Below are positions 8,028 through 15,949 of a stretch of 37,685 nucleotides of DNA, in pieces (position 1 is the stretch's first letter; each line of letters begins with the position of its first letter). The stretch is from Peptococcaceae bacterium (GTDB lineage: Bacteria > Bacillota > Peptococcia > DRI-13): positions 1-37,685 of the forward strand of contig JAIHAN010000009.1 of assembly GCA_020054815.1 (NCBI GenBank). Reading direction: 5' to 3'. The notes below the pieces were generated by a model. That model saw nothing but the letters and a program-made list of their open reading frames with translations, had not been told where the DNA came from and did not search any database. The translations under genes were made by a program, and so were the position numbers.

Positions 8028-8805
8028 GGACGAGATCACCCTTTCCCAGATAAGCACTTATGACATCGGGATGCTTACGAATATGTTCAGGTCTTCCTTC
8101 CGCTATTTTCTTGCCGTGATCCAGTACGGAAATGGTTTCACAGATGTTCATAACCAATTTCATATCATGTTCAATCAGTACGATAGTATACCCTTTTTCC
8201 TGCAGCAGTGAAACCAAGCGCAGCAGATTGGCTTTCTCCGTGGGATTCATACCGGCAGCAGGCTCGTCCAGGAGAATTAACTTAGGCTTAGCGGCCAGGG
8301 CTCTGGCAAACTCCACCAGGCGCTGCTGGCCGTAGGAGAGATTTTTCACCTGTTCATCAGCCTTTGTCTCCAGGCCCACAAAACGTAAGGCGTCCATAGC
8401 TTCCTGGAGGGCTACCTCTTCCCAGTAGCGCGATTTTTTCCCGTTAATCATGATGGAAAAGATGGGCGTAGGAGTATGAACGTGCTGCCCGATCAGTACA
8501 TTTTCAATTACGGACATCTCTTTGAACAACCGGATATTCTGGAAGGTCCGGGCCACACCCCGGGGTACAAGCTGGTAGGGTTTAAGGGAATCTATTCTCC
8601 TTCCTTCCAGGTAAAGCCCCCCCTGGTCCGGTTGAATGAGTCCCGTGATAACATTAAAAAGAGTTGTCTTACCAGCCCCGTTGGGCCCGATAATGCCATG
8701 GACCGTTTGAGGTTTGACCCCAATGGTTATATCATCCAGGGCCTGCAGACCGCCAAATCTTTTACTGACACCCCTTACTTCGAGGATATTGGTAACTTCC
8801 GTCAT
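8014..8805 (-). CDS. livG: Branched-chain amino acid ABC transporter ATPase LivG
   Basis: 263 residues from the ATG at 8805, with a GGAG site 8 nt upstream; a GTG three codons earlier overlaps that site. Walker A GPNGAGKTT, signature LSYGQQRLVE, Walker B LILLDEPAAGMNP and the LivG-type LIEHDMKLVM segment are all present. It also has the long insert after the Q-loop (FQNIRLF and following) that separates LivG from LivF. It lies between livM and livF and forms the ATPase pair with LivF. Confidence 0.95.
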   Translation of the reverse strand: MTEVTNILEVRGVSKRFGGLQALDDITIGVKPQTVHGIIGPNGAGKTTLFNVITGLIQPDQGGLYLEGRRIDSLKPYQLVPRGVARTFQNIRLFKEMSVIENVLIGQHVHTPTPIFSIMINGKKSRYWEEVALQEAMDALRFVGLETKADEQVKNLSYGQQRLVEFARALAAKPKLILLDEPAAGMNPTEKANLLRLVSLLQEKGYTIVLIEHDMKLVMNICETISVLDHGKKIAEGRPEHIRKHPDVISAYLGKGDLVHAGS

Positions 8806-8825
8806 TCTTATCACTCCATTGTCAT

Positions 8826-9809
8826 TTAGCTGGAATAATCCTTTTTCCCTGCCAGGAACTGCCGGCTAAACCAATTTTGGCCCTGTTCAACCAGTCCGTA
8901 CAGTCCTTTGGGCATATAGATAACTGTAAAGATCAGAATACCGCCGTAGATGACCAGACGCAGGGCCTGAAAAACACGTAAGGCCTCGGAAAGAAAAGTC
9001 AGGACAAAGGCCCCGATGACAGCCCCTACAATAGAACGGTTACCACCTATGACAGACATAGATAAAAAGGCCACCGATTCATCAAAGGTAAAATTGTCAG
9101 GACTGGCCACCCCGGCAAAAGAACCAAAAAGGGCCCCTGCCACTCCCGCATACACAGCGCTAATGACAAAAGCAGAAATCTTATAGAGGTTAACTGGTAC
9201 ACCCATGGCTTCCGCGGCCAATTCATCTTCCCTGATAGCCGTAAAAGTCCTGCCGATTTTTGATTTAGCTAAACGCTGGGCTACATAGGTCCCCAGGAGC
9301 AGGACTATAAAGATAAGGTAAAAGAAGTCCTTTTCTGAGGAAATCCGCATACCCATAAATTCCGGCAAAGGTATCCCTGTGAGACCTGCGGCACCCTTGG
9401 TAACCGGTGTCCAGTTCAGGAGCACCAGCCTGACGATCTCTCCAAAACCCACCGTAGCCAGGACCAGATAAGGCCCGGAAAGCTTCATAGCAGGAATTCC
9501 GATAATCAGACCGCAGATAGCGGCAGCCACTACAGCCACCAGCAAAGCCGCCCAAAAGGGGAATTTCAGGTTCATCATCAAAAGAGAAGAAACATAAGTA
9601 CCAACGGCAAAATACCCGGCCTGTCCCATGGATACCTGTCCGGTATAGCCCGAGAGCAGGTTGAGGCCGATGGTAATGAGGGTGTAAATACCGCCCAGGT
9701 TAATGATGTGCAGATAATATATATTAGAAACTACCTGTGGTACCAGGAACAAGAGCAGTAATAAAACTCCCAGGATTCCATAAGTTCTCCATTTCGTTAT
9801 ACCTTTCAT
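8826..9809 (-). CDS. livM: Branched-chain amino acid ABC transporter permease LivM
   Basis: 327 residues with eight or more hydrophobic segments. Family hallmarks are GLNLLSGYTGQVSMGQAGYFAVGTY near residues 47-71 (motif continues across two helices) and the cytoplasmic loop TAIREDELAAEAMGV, which contacts the ATPases. It forms the membrane channel with LivH. It starts 21 nt after livH in the same operon. Confidence 0.94.
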   Translation of the reverse strand: MKGITKWRTYGILGVLLLLLFLVPQVVSNIYYLHIINLGGIYTLITIGLNLLSGYTGQVSMGQAGYFAVGTYVSSLLMMNLKFPFWAALLVAVVAAAICGLIIGIPAMKLSGPYLVLATVGFGEIVRLVLLNWTPVTKGAAGLTGIPLPEFMGMRISSEKDFFYLIFIVLLLGTYVAQRLAKSKIGRTFTAIREDELAAEAMGVPVNLYKISAFVISAVYAGVAGALFGSFAGVASPDNFTFDESVAFLSMSVIGGNRSIVGAVIGAFVLTFLSEALRVFQALRLVIYGGILIFTVIYMPKGLYGLVEQGQNWFSRQFLAGKKDYSS

Positions 9810-9830
9810 AAAAACAGCACCACCAGACCT

Positions 9831-10700
9831 TTAAACTTTTTGCCGGGTTTTACGTAAAAACAGACCCGATGGTTTTAACCACAGAACAAGAATCAGTAAA
9901 GCAAAAGTTATGGCATCACGGTAACCGGAGCTGATTTTTCCTCCCGCTATGGCCTCCACAATTCCCAAAAAGAATCCCCCTGCAATGGCACCGGGTATAT
10001 AGCCCAGTCCTCCGATGACCGCGGCTACAAAACCCTTTAAGCCGATGCCCGCACCCATGTTAAAGGTAACAAAGAAGATAGGTGCTACCAGGATGCCGGC
10101 AGCAGCCCCTAAGGCAGCACTGGCGGCAAAGGCTACACCGTCGGAACGCTGGGTATCAATACCCATAAGAATGGCTCCGTAGCGGTCCTGAGCTACGGCT
10201 CTAAGGGCCTTCCCTTCTCTGGTCTTCTTCAGGAAATACTGGAGCACCAGCATCAGACCAATACCCACTGTTACGATCAAGATGTCCTGAGGAGTAATAC
10301 TTAACGCACCCAGGGTAATAGGTTTGGCACTCACAGGGGAGGAAAAAATCTGGGCATCCGGTCCCCAAATGACAAGAGCTATATTTCTCGTAATAATAGC
10401 TACCCCCAGGGTAGCGATCACTACGTTAATAGGGGGTGCTTTTCTTTCTCTCAAAGGACGCAGGATAAAATACTGGACCAGGACCCCTACGCAGGCCACA
10501 AAAGCCATAGAAATAAACAGGGCCGGGGTAAAACCAAGGTTTAAAAGCTGAAACAGAGTGAAACCCAAATAGGCCCCCAGCATCACCATATCGCCCTGGG
10601 ACCAGTTCAGTACCCCTGAGGCAGCATAGATTAAACTATAGCTCAAAGCTACAAGGGCATAAATTGCCCCGATAGGCAAACCATTTAAAAAGTATTGCAA
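9831..10700 (-). CDS. livH: Branched-chain amino acid ABC transporter permease LivH
   Basis: 289 residues with about eight membrane segments. It opens with the typical LivH pattern GLPIGAIYALVALSYSLIYA and contains the conserved loop ALRAVAQDRYGAILMGID facing the ATPases. The start is a TTG at 10700, preceded by AAGGGAAGTGGG. The gap to livK is 86 nt and contains a strong hairpin that probably protects or attenuates the livK message. Confidence 0.94.
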   Translation of the reverse strand: MQYFLNGLPIGAIYALVALSYSLIYAASGVLNWSQGDMVMLGAYLGFTLFQLLNLGFTPALFISMAFVACVGVLVQYFILRPLRERKAPPINVVIATLGVAIITRNIALVIWGPDAQIFSSPVSAKPITLGALSITPQDILIVTVGIGLMLVLQYFLKKTREGKALRAVAQDRYGAILMGIDTQRSDGVAFAASAALGAAAGILVAPIFFVTFNMGAGIGLKGFVAAVIGGLGYIPGAIAGGFFLGIVEAIAGGKISSGYRDAITFALLILVLWLKPSGLFLRKTRQKV

Positions 10701-10740
10701 GATCCCACTTCCCTTTAGCTCAATTGTTTAGGAAAAGAAG

Positions 10741-10773
10741 GCCGGTTCCTTTCAGATCCGGAAAGAAACCGGC
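10741..10773 (-). terminator. Hairpin between livK and livH (partial terminator or stabiliser)
   Basis: A 13-bp stem with one mismatch (GCCGGTTCCTTTC against GAAAGAAACCGGC, 7-nt loop) lies between livK and livH and is followed on the minus strand by a pyrimidine-rich but interrupted TTCTTTTCC. Such hairpins after binding-protein genes usually give excess binding protein over permease. Confidence 0.65.
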
Positions 10774-10786
10774 GGCTTTCCTCTGT

Positions 10787-11950
10787 TTATTCATTAGTCA
10801 TAACGGCTTTGACCAGTTCGAACTTATCACCTTTGATGGTGGTGATTAAAAGACGCTTACCGATATCATCACCTTTTTCATTAAACTTTGGTTCGCCTGT
10901 GACGAGTTTGAGACCAGCGGTCTTAGTAAGAGCATCTCTTAAGGCATCAGGTTTGTTGCTGTTAGCCTTTTTCACTGCCTCCGCAATGATGTACACGGTA
11001 TCGTAAGCCTGGGCAGCATGAGGGATGGGATTCTCATTGTATTTGCTCTTGTACTTTTGCACAAATTCCTTAACCTTTTCATCAGTGGAATCAGGCAGGA
11101 AGGTCTGGGTTAAAATCAGTCCCTGTACAGCATCGCCACCCAGTTCAATGAGTTTTAAGGCAGCCATACCGGATGCTCCGAAGAGCTGAGCTTTGACGTC
11201 TAACTGCTGGGCTTGTTTGGCAATGAGGGCTGCTTCCGTATAAAGCCCCCACATGAAGATGCCCTGGGCGCCCTTTTCTTTAATGGTCAAAAGTTGCGGT
11301 TTAAAGTCCTTATCGCCGTTGTTATAGGTAGGAGTGGCCACCAGTTCCACACCATATTTTTGCGCAGCAGCGGCCAGGAGTTTGGCCCCACTCTGACCAT
11401 AGTCGTCGGCTGCTGTGAAGGTAGCCATTTTTTTGATTCCCAGGACTTCTTTAGCATATTTGACCAGGGCATTAGCCTGGAACTCGTCGTTTACAGCGGT
11501 ACGGAAGATCCACTTGTTATTTTGCTCGGTAATTGAAGCACCCGTTGAACCGGCGGTAATTTGGGGAATACCAGCCCGGGAAGTGACAACCATATCAGCA
11601 AGAGTAGCAGAACTGTGAATAGCCCCGATAATCACATTAGCCTGGGACTGCTGGAGCAACTTGTTGGTGGCACTGGCTGACTTGGTGGGGTTTCCCTCGT
11701 CATCTTCAAAGAAAACCTCCAGTTTCCATTCGCCGGCACCCTTGTTGGCATTAATCTCATCTACTGCCATCTGTATAGCCTTACGCTGTCCCTGTCCCAA
11801 CTGGGCACCGCCACCGGATTCAGGGCCTACTACACCGATTTTCAAAACTTTTTGAACTGATTTCTGACCACAGCCTACGGTCCCCAGCATACTGCCCAGT
11901 AAGAGGGCCAGCATTAAGATCACAGCGATTTTCTTATGATAGCGAAACAT
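10787..11950 (-). CDS. livK: Branched-chain amino acid-type substrate-binding lipoprotein LivK
   Basis: 387 residues from the ATG at 11950, which has GGGAGGAG 6-7 nt upstream; the longer reading has no ribosome site and would hide the signal peptide. An N-terminal lipoprotein signal is clear: FRYHKK, a hydrophobic stretch, then the lipobox LGTVGC. The rest is a type I periplasmic binding fold (VVGPESGGGAQLGQG, VNDEFQANALVKYA, AAQAYDTVYIIAEAV). It captures the substrate outside the membrane for LivHMGF. The family also binds amides, urea and short aliphatic acids. The upstream hydrolase suggests an amide-like ligand, but this is open. Confidence 0.94.
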   Translation of the reverse strand: MFRYHKKIAVILMLALLLGSMLGTVGCGQKSVQKVLKIGVVGPESGGGAQLGQGQRKAIQMAVDEINANKGAGEWKLEVFFEDDEGNPTKSASATNKLLQQSQANVIIGAIHSSATLADMVVTSRAGIPQITAGSTGASITEQNNKWIFRTAVNDEFQANALVKYAKEVLGIKKMATFTAADDYGQSGAKLLAAAAQKYGVELVATPTYNNGDKDFKPQLLTIKEKGAQGIFMWGLYTEAALIAKQAQQLDVKAQLFGASGMAALKLIELGGDAVQGLILTQTFLPDSTDEKVKEFVQKYKSKYNENPIPHAAQAYDTVYIIAEAVKKANSNKPDALRDALTKTAGLKLVTGEPKFNEKGDDIGKRLLITTIKGDKFELVKAVMTNE

Positions 11951-12030
11951 CAGGAACTCCTCCCTTTTCCTACTCTCAATTTCTATCACTACTGGAACGA
12001 GACAAGACTTATGTTCTGACTGAGCACCTC

Positions 12031-12804
12031 CTAAATCTTTAATCTTTCAATCACCTTAACCAGGTTGTCCACAACATGGTCATGGTAGATTTGCCCTTTT
12101 TCTTTGGAACTTTTACTGGGTGTACCCGTTGTACCCCCTGCTGCATCAACAGACTTCTGCATATCCTTTATCGTACTGGGGACATAACACAAAGTATCAC
12201 CGGAATAAGCAGGATCAACAGAATAGAGCTCATGCTTCTGCACTGGATTGTCCTGGGCTTTTTCCAGGTGAACCAGATGGGGGTGTTTATACAACATGTG
12301 GGAAGTTTCTATTTCTTCCGAATGTCCCACCGGACCGTAACCCAATTGAGGTACAATCTCTTTGGACATATAAGCGGGATCAAAGAGAACTACTTTAACA
12401 CCTAATACCCGTTGGGCACGTTCCGCCGAGATTTGCATCCAGGGAATATTCACTATTCTATGCCCGTTAATCACCACGAACTTCTGGAACCCGTGTTTAG
12501 ATAAGGATTCAATAACATCATATAAAACTTCAATCAAGACCTCAGGTCTTAATGTAATAGTGCCAGGCAAAACCATATGATGAGGGCTCCAGCCAAACCA
12601 GAGGGGTGGGGCCACCGGGACACCTGTTTTTTCAGCGGCGTCCTCTGCCAGCATCATGGCCACCATAGTGTCCGTCCCTAAGGGAAGATGGCTCCCGTGC
12701 TGTTCAGTGCTGCCCACAGGAATGACAATCACCCCCCCGGACTTTTCTTTTAGTGCTGCAATTTCATCCCAACTATTCTCCTGTAACCAGACGTTCACTT
12801 TCAT
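12031..12804 (-). CDS. Creatininase-family amidohydrolase
   Basis: 257 residues from the ATG at 12804, directly after a GGGAGAGGAG site; the 14-codon longer form is not supported. The creatininase fold is shown by the metal-binding segments VGSTEQHGSHLPLGTD (about 31-46), INGHRIVNIPW (about 140) and GHSEEIETSHML (about 185). In many relatives the second motif is NGHGGN; here it is NGHRIVN, which places it in a divergent subgroup. Members hydrolyse cyclic amides or related C-N/C-C bonds (creatinine, FAPy-type compounds, keto-inositols). It is first in the liv operon, so it may process the imported compound. The substrate is unknown. Confidence 0.85.
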   Translation of the reverse strand: MKVNVWLQENSWDEIAALKEKSGGVIVIPVGSTEQHGSHLPLGTDTMVAMMLAEDAAEKTGVPVAPPLWFGWSPHHMVLPGTITLRPEVLIEVLYDVIESLSKHGFQKFVVINGHRIVNIPWMQISAERAQRVLGVKVVLFDPAYMSKEIVPQLGYGPVGHSEEIETSHMLYKHPHLVHLEKAQDNPVQKHELYSVDPAYSGDTLCYVPSTIKDMQKSVDAAGGTTGTPSKSSKEKGQIYHDHVVDNLVKVIERLKI

Positions 12805-12820
12805 TTCTCCTCTCCCATGA

Positions 12821-12845
12821 TGACTGAATAAAATGTAGTCAGTCA
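12821..12845 (-). promoter_or_regulatory. Inverted repeat in the leader of the creatininase-liv operon
   Basis: TGACTGA-N11-TCAGTCA is a perfect 7-bp inverted repeat lying 17 nt upstream of the ATG. A TATAAT-like -10 box on the minus strand at 12864-12869, without a convincing -35, would place the repeat in the early transcript. It is a candidate operator or leader hairpin. Confidence 0.4.
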
Positions 12846-12846
12846 A

Positions 12847-13150
12847 TAGCGTATCGTCTAAATATTATATGGTTATTATTTTACTACCATAGTCCACCCA
12901 TGGCAAGCATTTGTTTTTAATGTGCATACATTAAATACAATATACCGCTTAAGTCCCTTTCTTGTGCTATAACAGATTGGATATAAAGAGTTTAAATATA
13001 GCTGTTTTGTATCATTATCGCGATCATTAAAGAAAAATGACGCTGAAAACGTAGGTATGGGTGTGGACCTGCCGTCCAATATCCGGGGCAAAAAAGAGCA
13101 ATAAATTTAAGCAAATTGCATTTTGGATATAGACTATCATTTGTTAACAC
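12847..13150. other. Intergenic stretch without an identified gene
   Basis: About 300 bases between the creatininase-liv operon and the terminator of the HD-GYP gene. One plus-strand reading at about 12990-13104 ends in VGMGVDLPSNIRGKKEQ and a stop, with more protein-like composition than its surroundings. I cannot assign it to a family; it may be another gene tail. Confidence 0.35.
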
Positions 13151-13186
13151 AAATTTAAAAACACCATACCATAGAGGTATAGTGTT
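13151..13186 (-). terminator. Rho-independent terminator of the HD-GYP gene
   Basis: A minus-strand 11-bp stem (AACACTATACC with GGTATGGTGTT, one G-T pair) is followed by TTTTAAATTT. It lies 15 nt past the HD-GYP stop codon. Confidence 0.75.
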
Positions 13187-13200
13187 CATCACACGTTACG

Positions 13201-13992
13201 TTATGAATCAACAATGTCCACAATTTGTATATCACGGCGTTTATTAAGATCAATGACTGTACTTGAATCTGAAATTTTCACCAAAGGAAAACCTATATTA
13301 TTCCTGTTTACATGCACAATATCACCAATCCTGCCATCATTTAAAACCGCTTTACAGCTCTGTAAATACTGCAGCATATGCTCTATAAAAGTCAAAACAA
13401 TCTCGGAATTTAGGTTGTCAATATTTTTCTGGAGATGGTCTAAGACAAGAAAAGGACTGATTTTCCCTTTATACACCCTTTTAGAGGTCATGGCATGATA
13501 TATATCAGATACAGCCACAATCTTGGCAAAGGGATGTATCTTTTCGCCTTTAAGCCGGTAAGGATATCCTTTACCATCCTCCCGTTCATGATGCTGCAAA
13601 ACCGCTAATTTGATGTTTTCCTCATAACCCCAGGAATTTAGGAGTTCGTATCCCAAAATAGTATGTTTCTTCATTATTTCAAACTCAACTCTCGTAAGAG
13701 GCCCTGGTTTATTTAAAATGTGAAGAGGGATTTTACTTTTACCGATGTCATGCAAAGTTCCAGCTAGAGCAAGTCTTGCTGATTCCTGCTCACTATACTT
13801 CATCCACTTTCCAATTACCATGGCTAAAATCCCAATGTTGATGGTATGTTGAAATGTATATTCATCTTGTGACTGGAGTTGTAAGAGCAGCCTGGCTGTA
13901 TTTTTTTCACGATTGGCTTCCTGTATAAATGGTTCTAACATCTCGTTTACTTCTTCCGCCAAAACGGGCCTGCCGTCTGCAGCCTTCTTCAT
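13201..13992 (-). CDS. HD-GYP domain protein (probable cyclic di-GMP phosphodiesterase)
   Basis: 263 residues. The HD-GYP domain spans about 40-225, with metal ligands in HDIGK (H81, D82) and the diagnostic HHEREDGKGYP (H134-H135, G142-Y143-P144). Such enzymes degrade cyclic di-GMP in the cytoplasm. No receiver or membrane domain precedes it; only about 35 residues lie before the domain. No ribosome site is visible before the ATG at 13992, and the frame stays open upstream, so the true start may be an upstream non-ATG codon or the gene may have lost its 5' end. It is monocistronic with its own terminator. Targets are unknown. Confidence 0.88.
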   Translation of the reverse strand: MKKAADGRPVLAEEVNEMLEPFIQEANREKNTARLLLQLQSQDEYTFQHTINIGILAMVIGKWMKYSEQESARLALAGTLHDIGKSKIPLHILNKPGPLTRVEFEIMKKHTILGYELLNSWGYEENIKLAVLQHHEREDGKGYPYRLKGEKIHPFAKIVAVSDIYHAMTSKRVYKGKISPFLVLDHLQKNIDNLNSEIVLTFIEHMLQYLQSCKAVLNDGRIGDIVHVNRNNIGFPLVKISDSSTVIDLNKRRDIQIVDIVDS

Positions 13993-14106
13993 AATGACAG
14001 TTTTTTTGATGTATTGAAAGTTTTGTAGTGTAAAATGGGGGAAAAAACTGATAAATTGTAATTATTCCTGCATAAACAGAAAAAGTGAAAAATTATGTGA
14101 AAGATA

Positions 14107-14139
14107 AAAAATCCTGGGCATCTTAGAGCCCCAGGATTT
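14107..14139 (-). terminator. Rho-independent terminator after the LytTR remnant
   Basis: Minus-strand stem AATCCTGGGGC/GCCCAGGATT with an 8-nt loop, followed by TTTTTATC. It overlaps the stop codon of the LytTR remnant and was that gene's terminator. Confidence 0.75.
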
Positions 14140-14263
14140 CTTTAAGTTCCTTGGTACAATTTCGACTGACAGGAATTTCATCGGGATAATCCAAAAGTCT
14201 CAGGTGATAAGTATTGTTAAACATGGGAAGGATTTTCTCAATCTCATCTTCCCAGACGAATAT
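14123..14263 (-). pseudogene. LytTR DNA-binding domain remnant
   Basis: 46 codons on the minus strand, bounded upstream by an in-frame TAA and ending in TAA at 14123-14125. They read IEKILPMFNNTYHLRLLDYP, then DEIPVSRNCTKELKEILGL. This is the C-terminal half of a LytTR domain (the pattern pw..gtY.l.l.dg.eipVSR...keLk..Lgl). The receiver part of the response regulator is gone. The original terminator is intact, so the loss looks like a deletion of the 5' part of the gene. Confidence 0.75.
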
Positions 14264-14498
14264 TTAATAAGGCCCCTTCTCTTTTTCTTTTGATATCTAA
14301 AAGCAAAACATAAAGTAAATATAAACAGTATCTTATGATTAAAATCCTTCATGGTAGTTAAATATAAAAGAAATAGGGTATAATTTGTAAATACCCTACA
14401 AACCCTCAGTCTGGTAGTGAGGTTGTCTTGAGACACATAATGTTATAAACTTAGATACTGGGAGAATAATAGTAAAAATAGTTAATGAGGTGAGAAAA

Positions 14499-15080
14499 AT
14501 GAGCAATATCAAAGATGTCATGAGAGAACGCAGAAGTGTCAGAAGCTATAAAAAGGGGGGAAAAATCTCCCAGGAAAACTTGAATGAAATCTTAGATTTG
14601 GCTACTACGGCGCCTTCTGGCTGGAATCTTCAACATTGGAAGTTTATTGTCATTCAGGATCAGGAAAGAAAGCAACGCCTCCTCCCGATTGCGTACAATC
14701 AACAACATGTAGCAGACTGTTCCGCTCTTGTAATTGTGCTAGGCGACACTGAAGCCTACAAAAATGCAGAAAAACTTTACAGTGATGCTAATTTAGTCAA
14801 GCAAATCCAGGAGGGGTACATAAACAATGAAGATTCCCGGAAAAAGGGAGCCCTTCTTAATCCTGCTCTTGCTGCCATGCAGTTAATGCTTGCCGCTAAA
14901 GCCAATGGTATTGATTCCTGCCCCATGACAGCCTTCGACCAGGAAGCGCTGCGGAAGGAACTACGAATTCCTGAACAATATATTCCAGTAATGATGATTA
15001 CCCTCGGTTATGCTGCAGAGCAAACAGCTCCGACCGGCCGTTTCCCATTAGATAGAGTAGTAATTAAGGAAAGTTTTTAG
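14499..15080 (+). CDS. Nitroreductase-family FMN oxidoreductase
   Basis: 193 residues from the ATG at 14499, with AGGTGA 6 nt upstream; the GTG at 14490 lies inside that site. The N-terminal RERRSVRSYKKG and APSGWNLQHWKF segments (about 10-50) are the FMN-binding hallmarks of the NfsB/NADH-oxidase-like fold, and a C-terminal ITLGYA segment is typical. Such enzymes reduce quinones, nitro compounds or flavins with NAD(P)H in the cytoplasm. It stands alone between the LytTR remnant and a strong terminator. The substrate is unknown. Confidence 0.9.
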   Translation: MSNIKDVMRERRSVRSYKKGGKISQENLNEILDLATTAPSGWNLQHWKFIVIQDQERKQRLLPIAYNQQHVADCSALVIVLGDTEAYKNAEKLYSDANLVKQIQEGYINNEDSRKKGALLNPALAAMQLMLAAKANGIDSCPMTAFDQEALRKELRIPEQYIPVMMITLGYAAEQTAPTGRFPLDRVVIKESF

Positions 15081-15087
15081 GAGAATA

Positions 15088-15137
15088 AGAACCCCGTCAA
15101 CCTAACGTAATTGGTTTGACGGGGTTCTCATATTTTT
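15088..15137 (+). terminator. Rho-independent terminator of the nitroreductase gene
   Basis: A 15-bp stem with one bulge (AGAACCCCGTCAACC against GGTTTGACGGGGTTCT) is followed by CATATTTTTG, starting 8 nt past the stop codon. Confidence 0.88.
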
Positions 15138-15213
15138 GTATAGGTTCTTATAACTCATTTTCCCTTGTATTTTTGTTCCTAACACTTGACATAACATTTC
15201 TTTTCATTAATTT

Positions 15214-15642
15214 TTAGATAAAATCATTACCGGCCCTGTTGACTGCCCCCTTGAAAATGAAAAAATCATAATATAATTTGAGCCGCGGCTCATTTTGGAC
15301 TATCCACTGTAAATAGGTATCTTCCAATTTCGTAAGTTTTTGAAGTAATTCCTTTACCCTCTCTGGAATACTCTCCTCGTCAATCACCGAATACCCTATG
15401 GTCTGCAGCTCATTCATATATTTTCTTAATAAATGGTTTACACCAGCTTCACCTTGCAGCATACCTTCTTTTTTCCTTCTATTAAAAACATCTCTTTTGG
15501 AGACGTCGAATAGCTGGGCAATTATTTCATCGGATTTAGCTTCAACATACCACAATTCAAAAAGTTCGTCATATGAGATTGAGTCGAAACATAAACGTTC
15601 GCCACGGGATTTTCTCTCTAATAGCTCTTGATACAGGCTCAT
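15214..15642 (-). CDS. Unrecognised 142-residue protein with a possible helix-turn-helix
   Basis: A convincing gene: the ATG at 15642 follows GGAGGAG with good spacing, and codon use resembles its neighbours. The protein is charged and soluble. Residues about 35-60 (KSDEIIAQLFDVSKRDVFNRRKK) could form a helix-turn-helix of the type that recognises a sequence-specific site, followed by a helical stretch and an aromatic C-terminus (LKLYYDFFIFK). I do not recognise a named family. It is monocistronic. A DNA-binding role is inference from the motif only. Confidence 0.72.
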   Translation of the reverse strand: MSLYQELLERKSRGERLCFDSISYDELFELWYVEAKSDEIIAQLFDVSKRDVFNRRKKEGMLQGEAGVNHLLRKYMNELQTIGYSVIDEESIPERVKELLQKLTKLEDTYLQWIVQNEPRLKLYYDFFIFKGAVNRAGNDFI

Positions 15643-15787
15643 TTCTTCTCCTCCGTTAATGGTTATTATCTTAATTTAAATAATACATCAAAGAGTTTGT
15701 AATGAACAACTTCCAAGCATTTTATTTTTGTCACAAAGTCATCATCAAAAAAAGTCATAAATTAAAGATTGGTTTGAATGTAAAAAC

Positions 15788-15925
15788 CCCAAACTCTCCC
15801 GTCCAGGTGCAGATGCACTGGCCATTGACGTTTATGCCACCGTCAGAAGCGTGGGTTACCCTATCCAAGTTCTCAAAGATTATCATGAAACAATGAATAG
15901 ATATGCTTTTCTCATGGTTGAGTAA
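15788..15925 (+). pseudogene. C-terminal remnant of a DUF2284 metal-binding protein
   Basis: The plus strand reads PKLSRPGADALAIDVYATVR, then SVGYPIQVLKDYHETMNRYA and a few more residues to a TAA at 15923-15925. This matches the conserved end of DUF2284 proteins (RPsmEA.GIDvfaTvr..g.pi.vl.....nrYa.llve). Upstream in this frame there is no start or cysteine-rich N-terminal part, so about two thirds of the gene is missing. It points towards the convergent SWIM gene with a gap of about 25 nt. Confidence 0.65.
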
Positions 15926-15949
15926 TTGGGTTTTATCTTGCCCGCTAAT

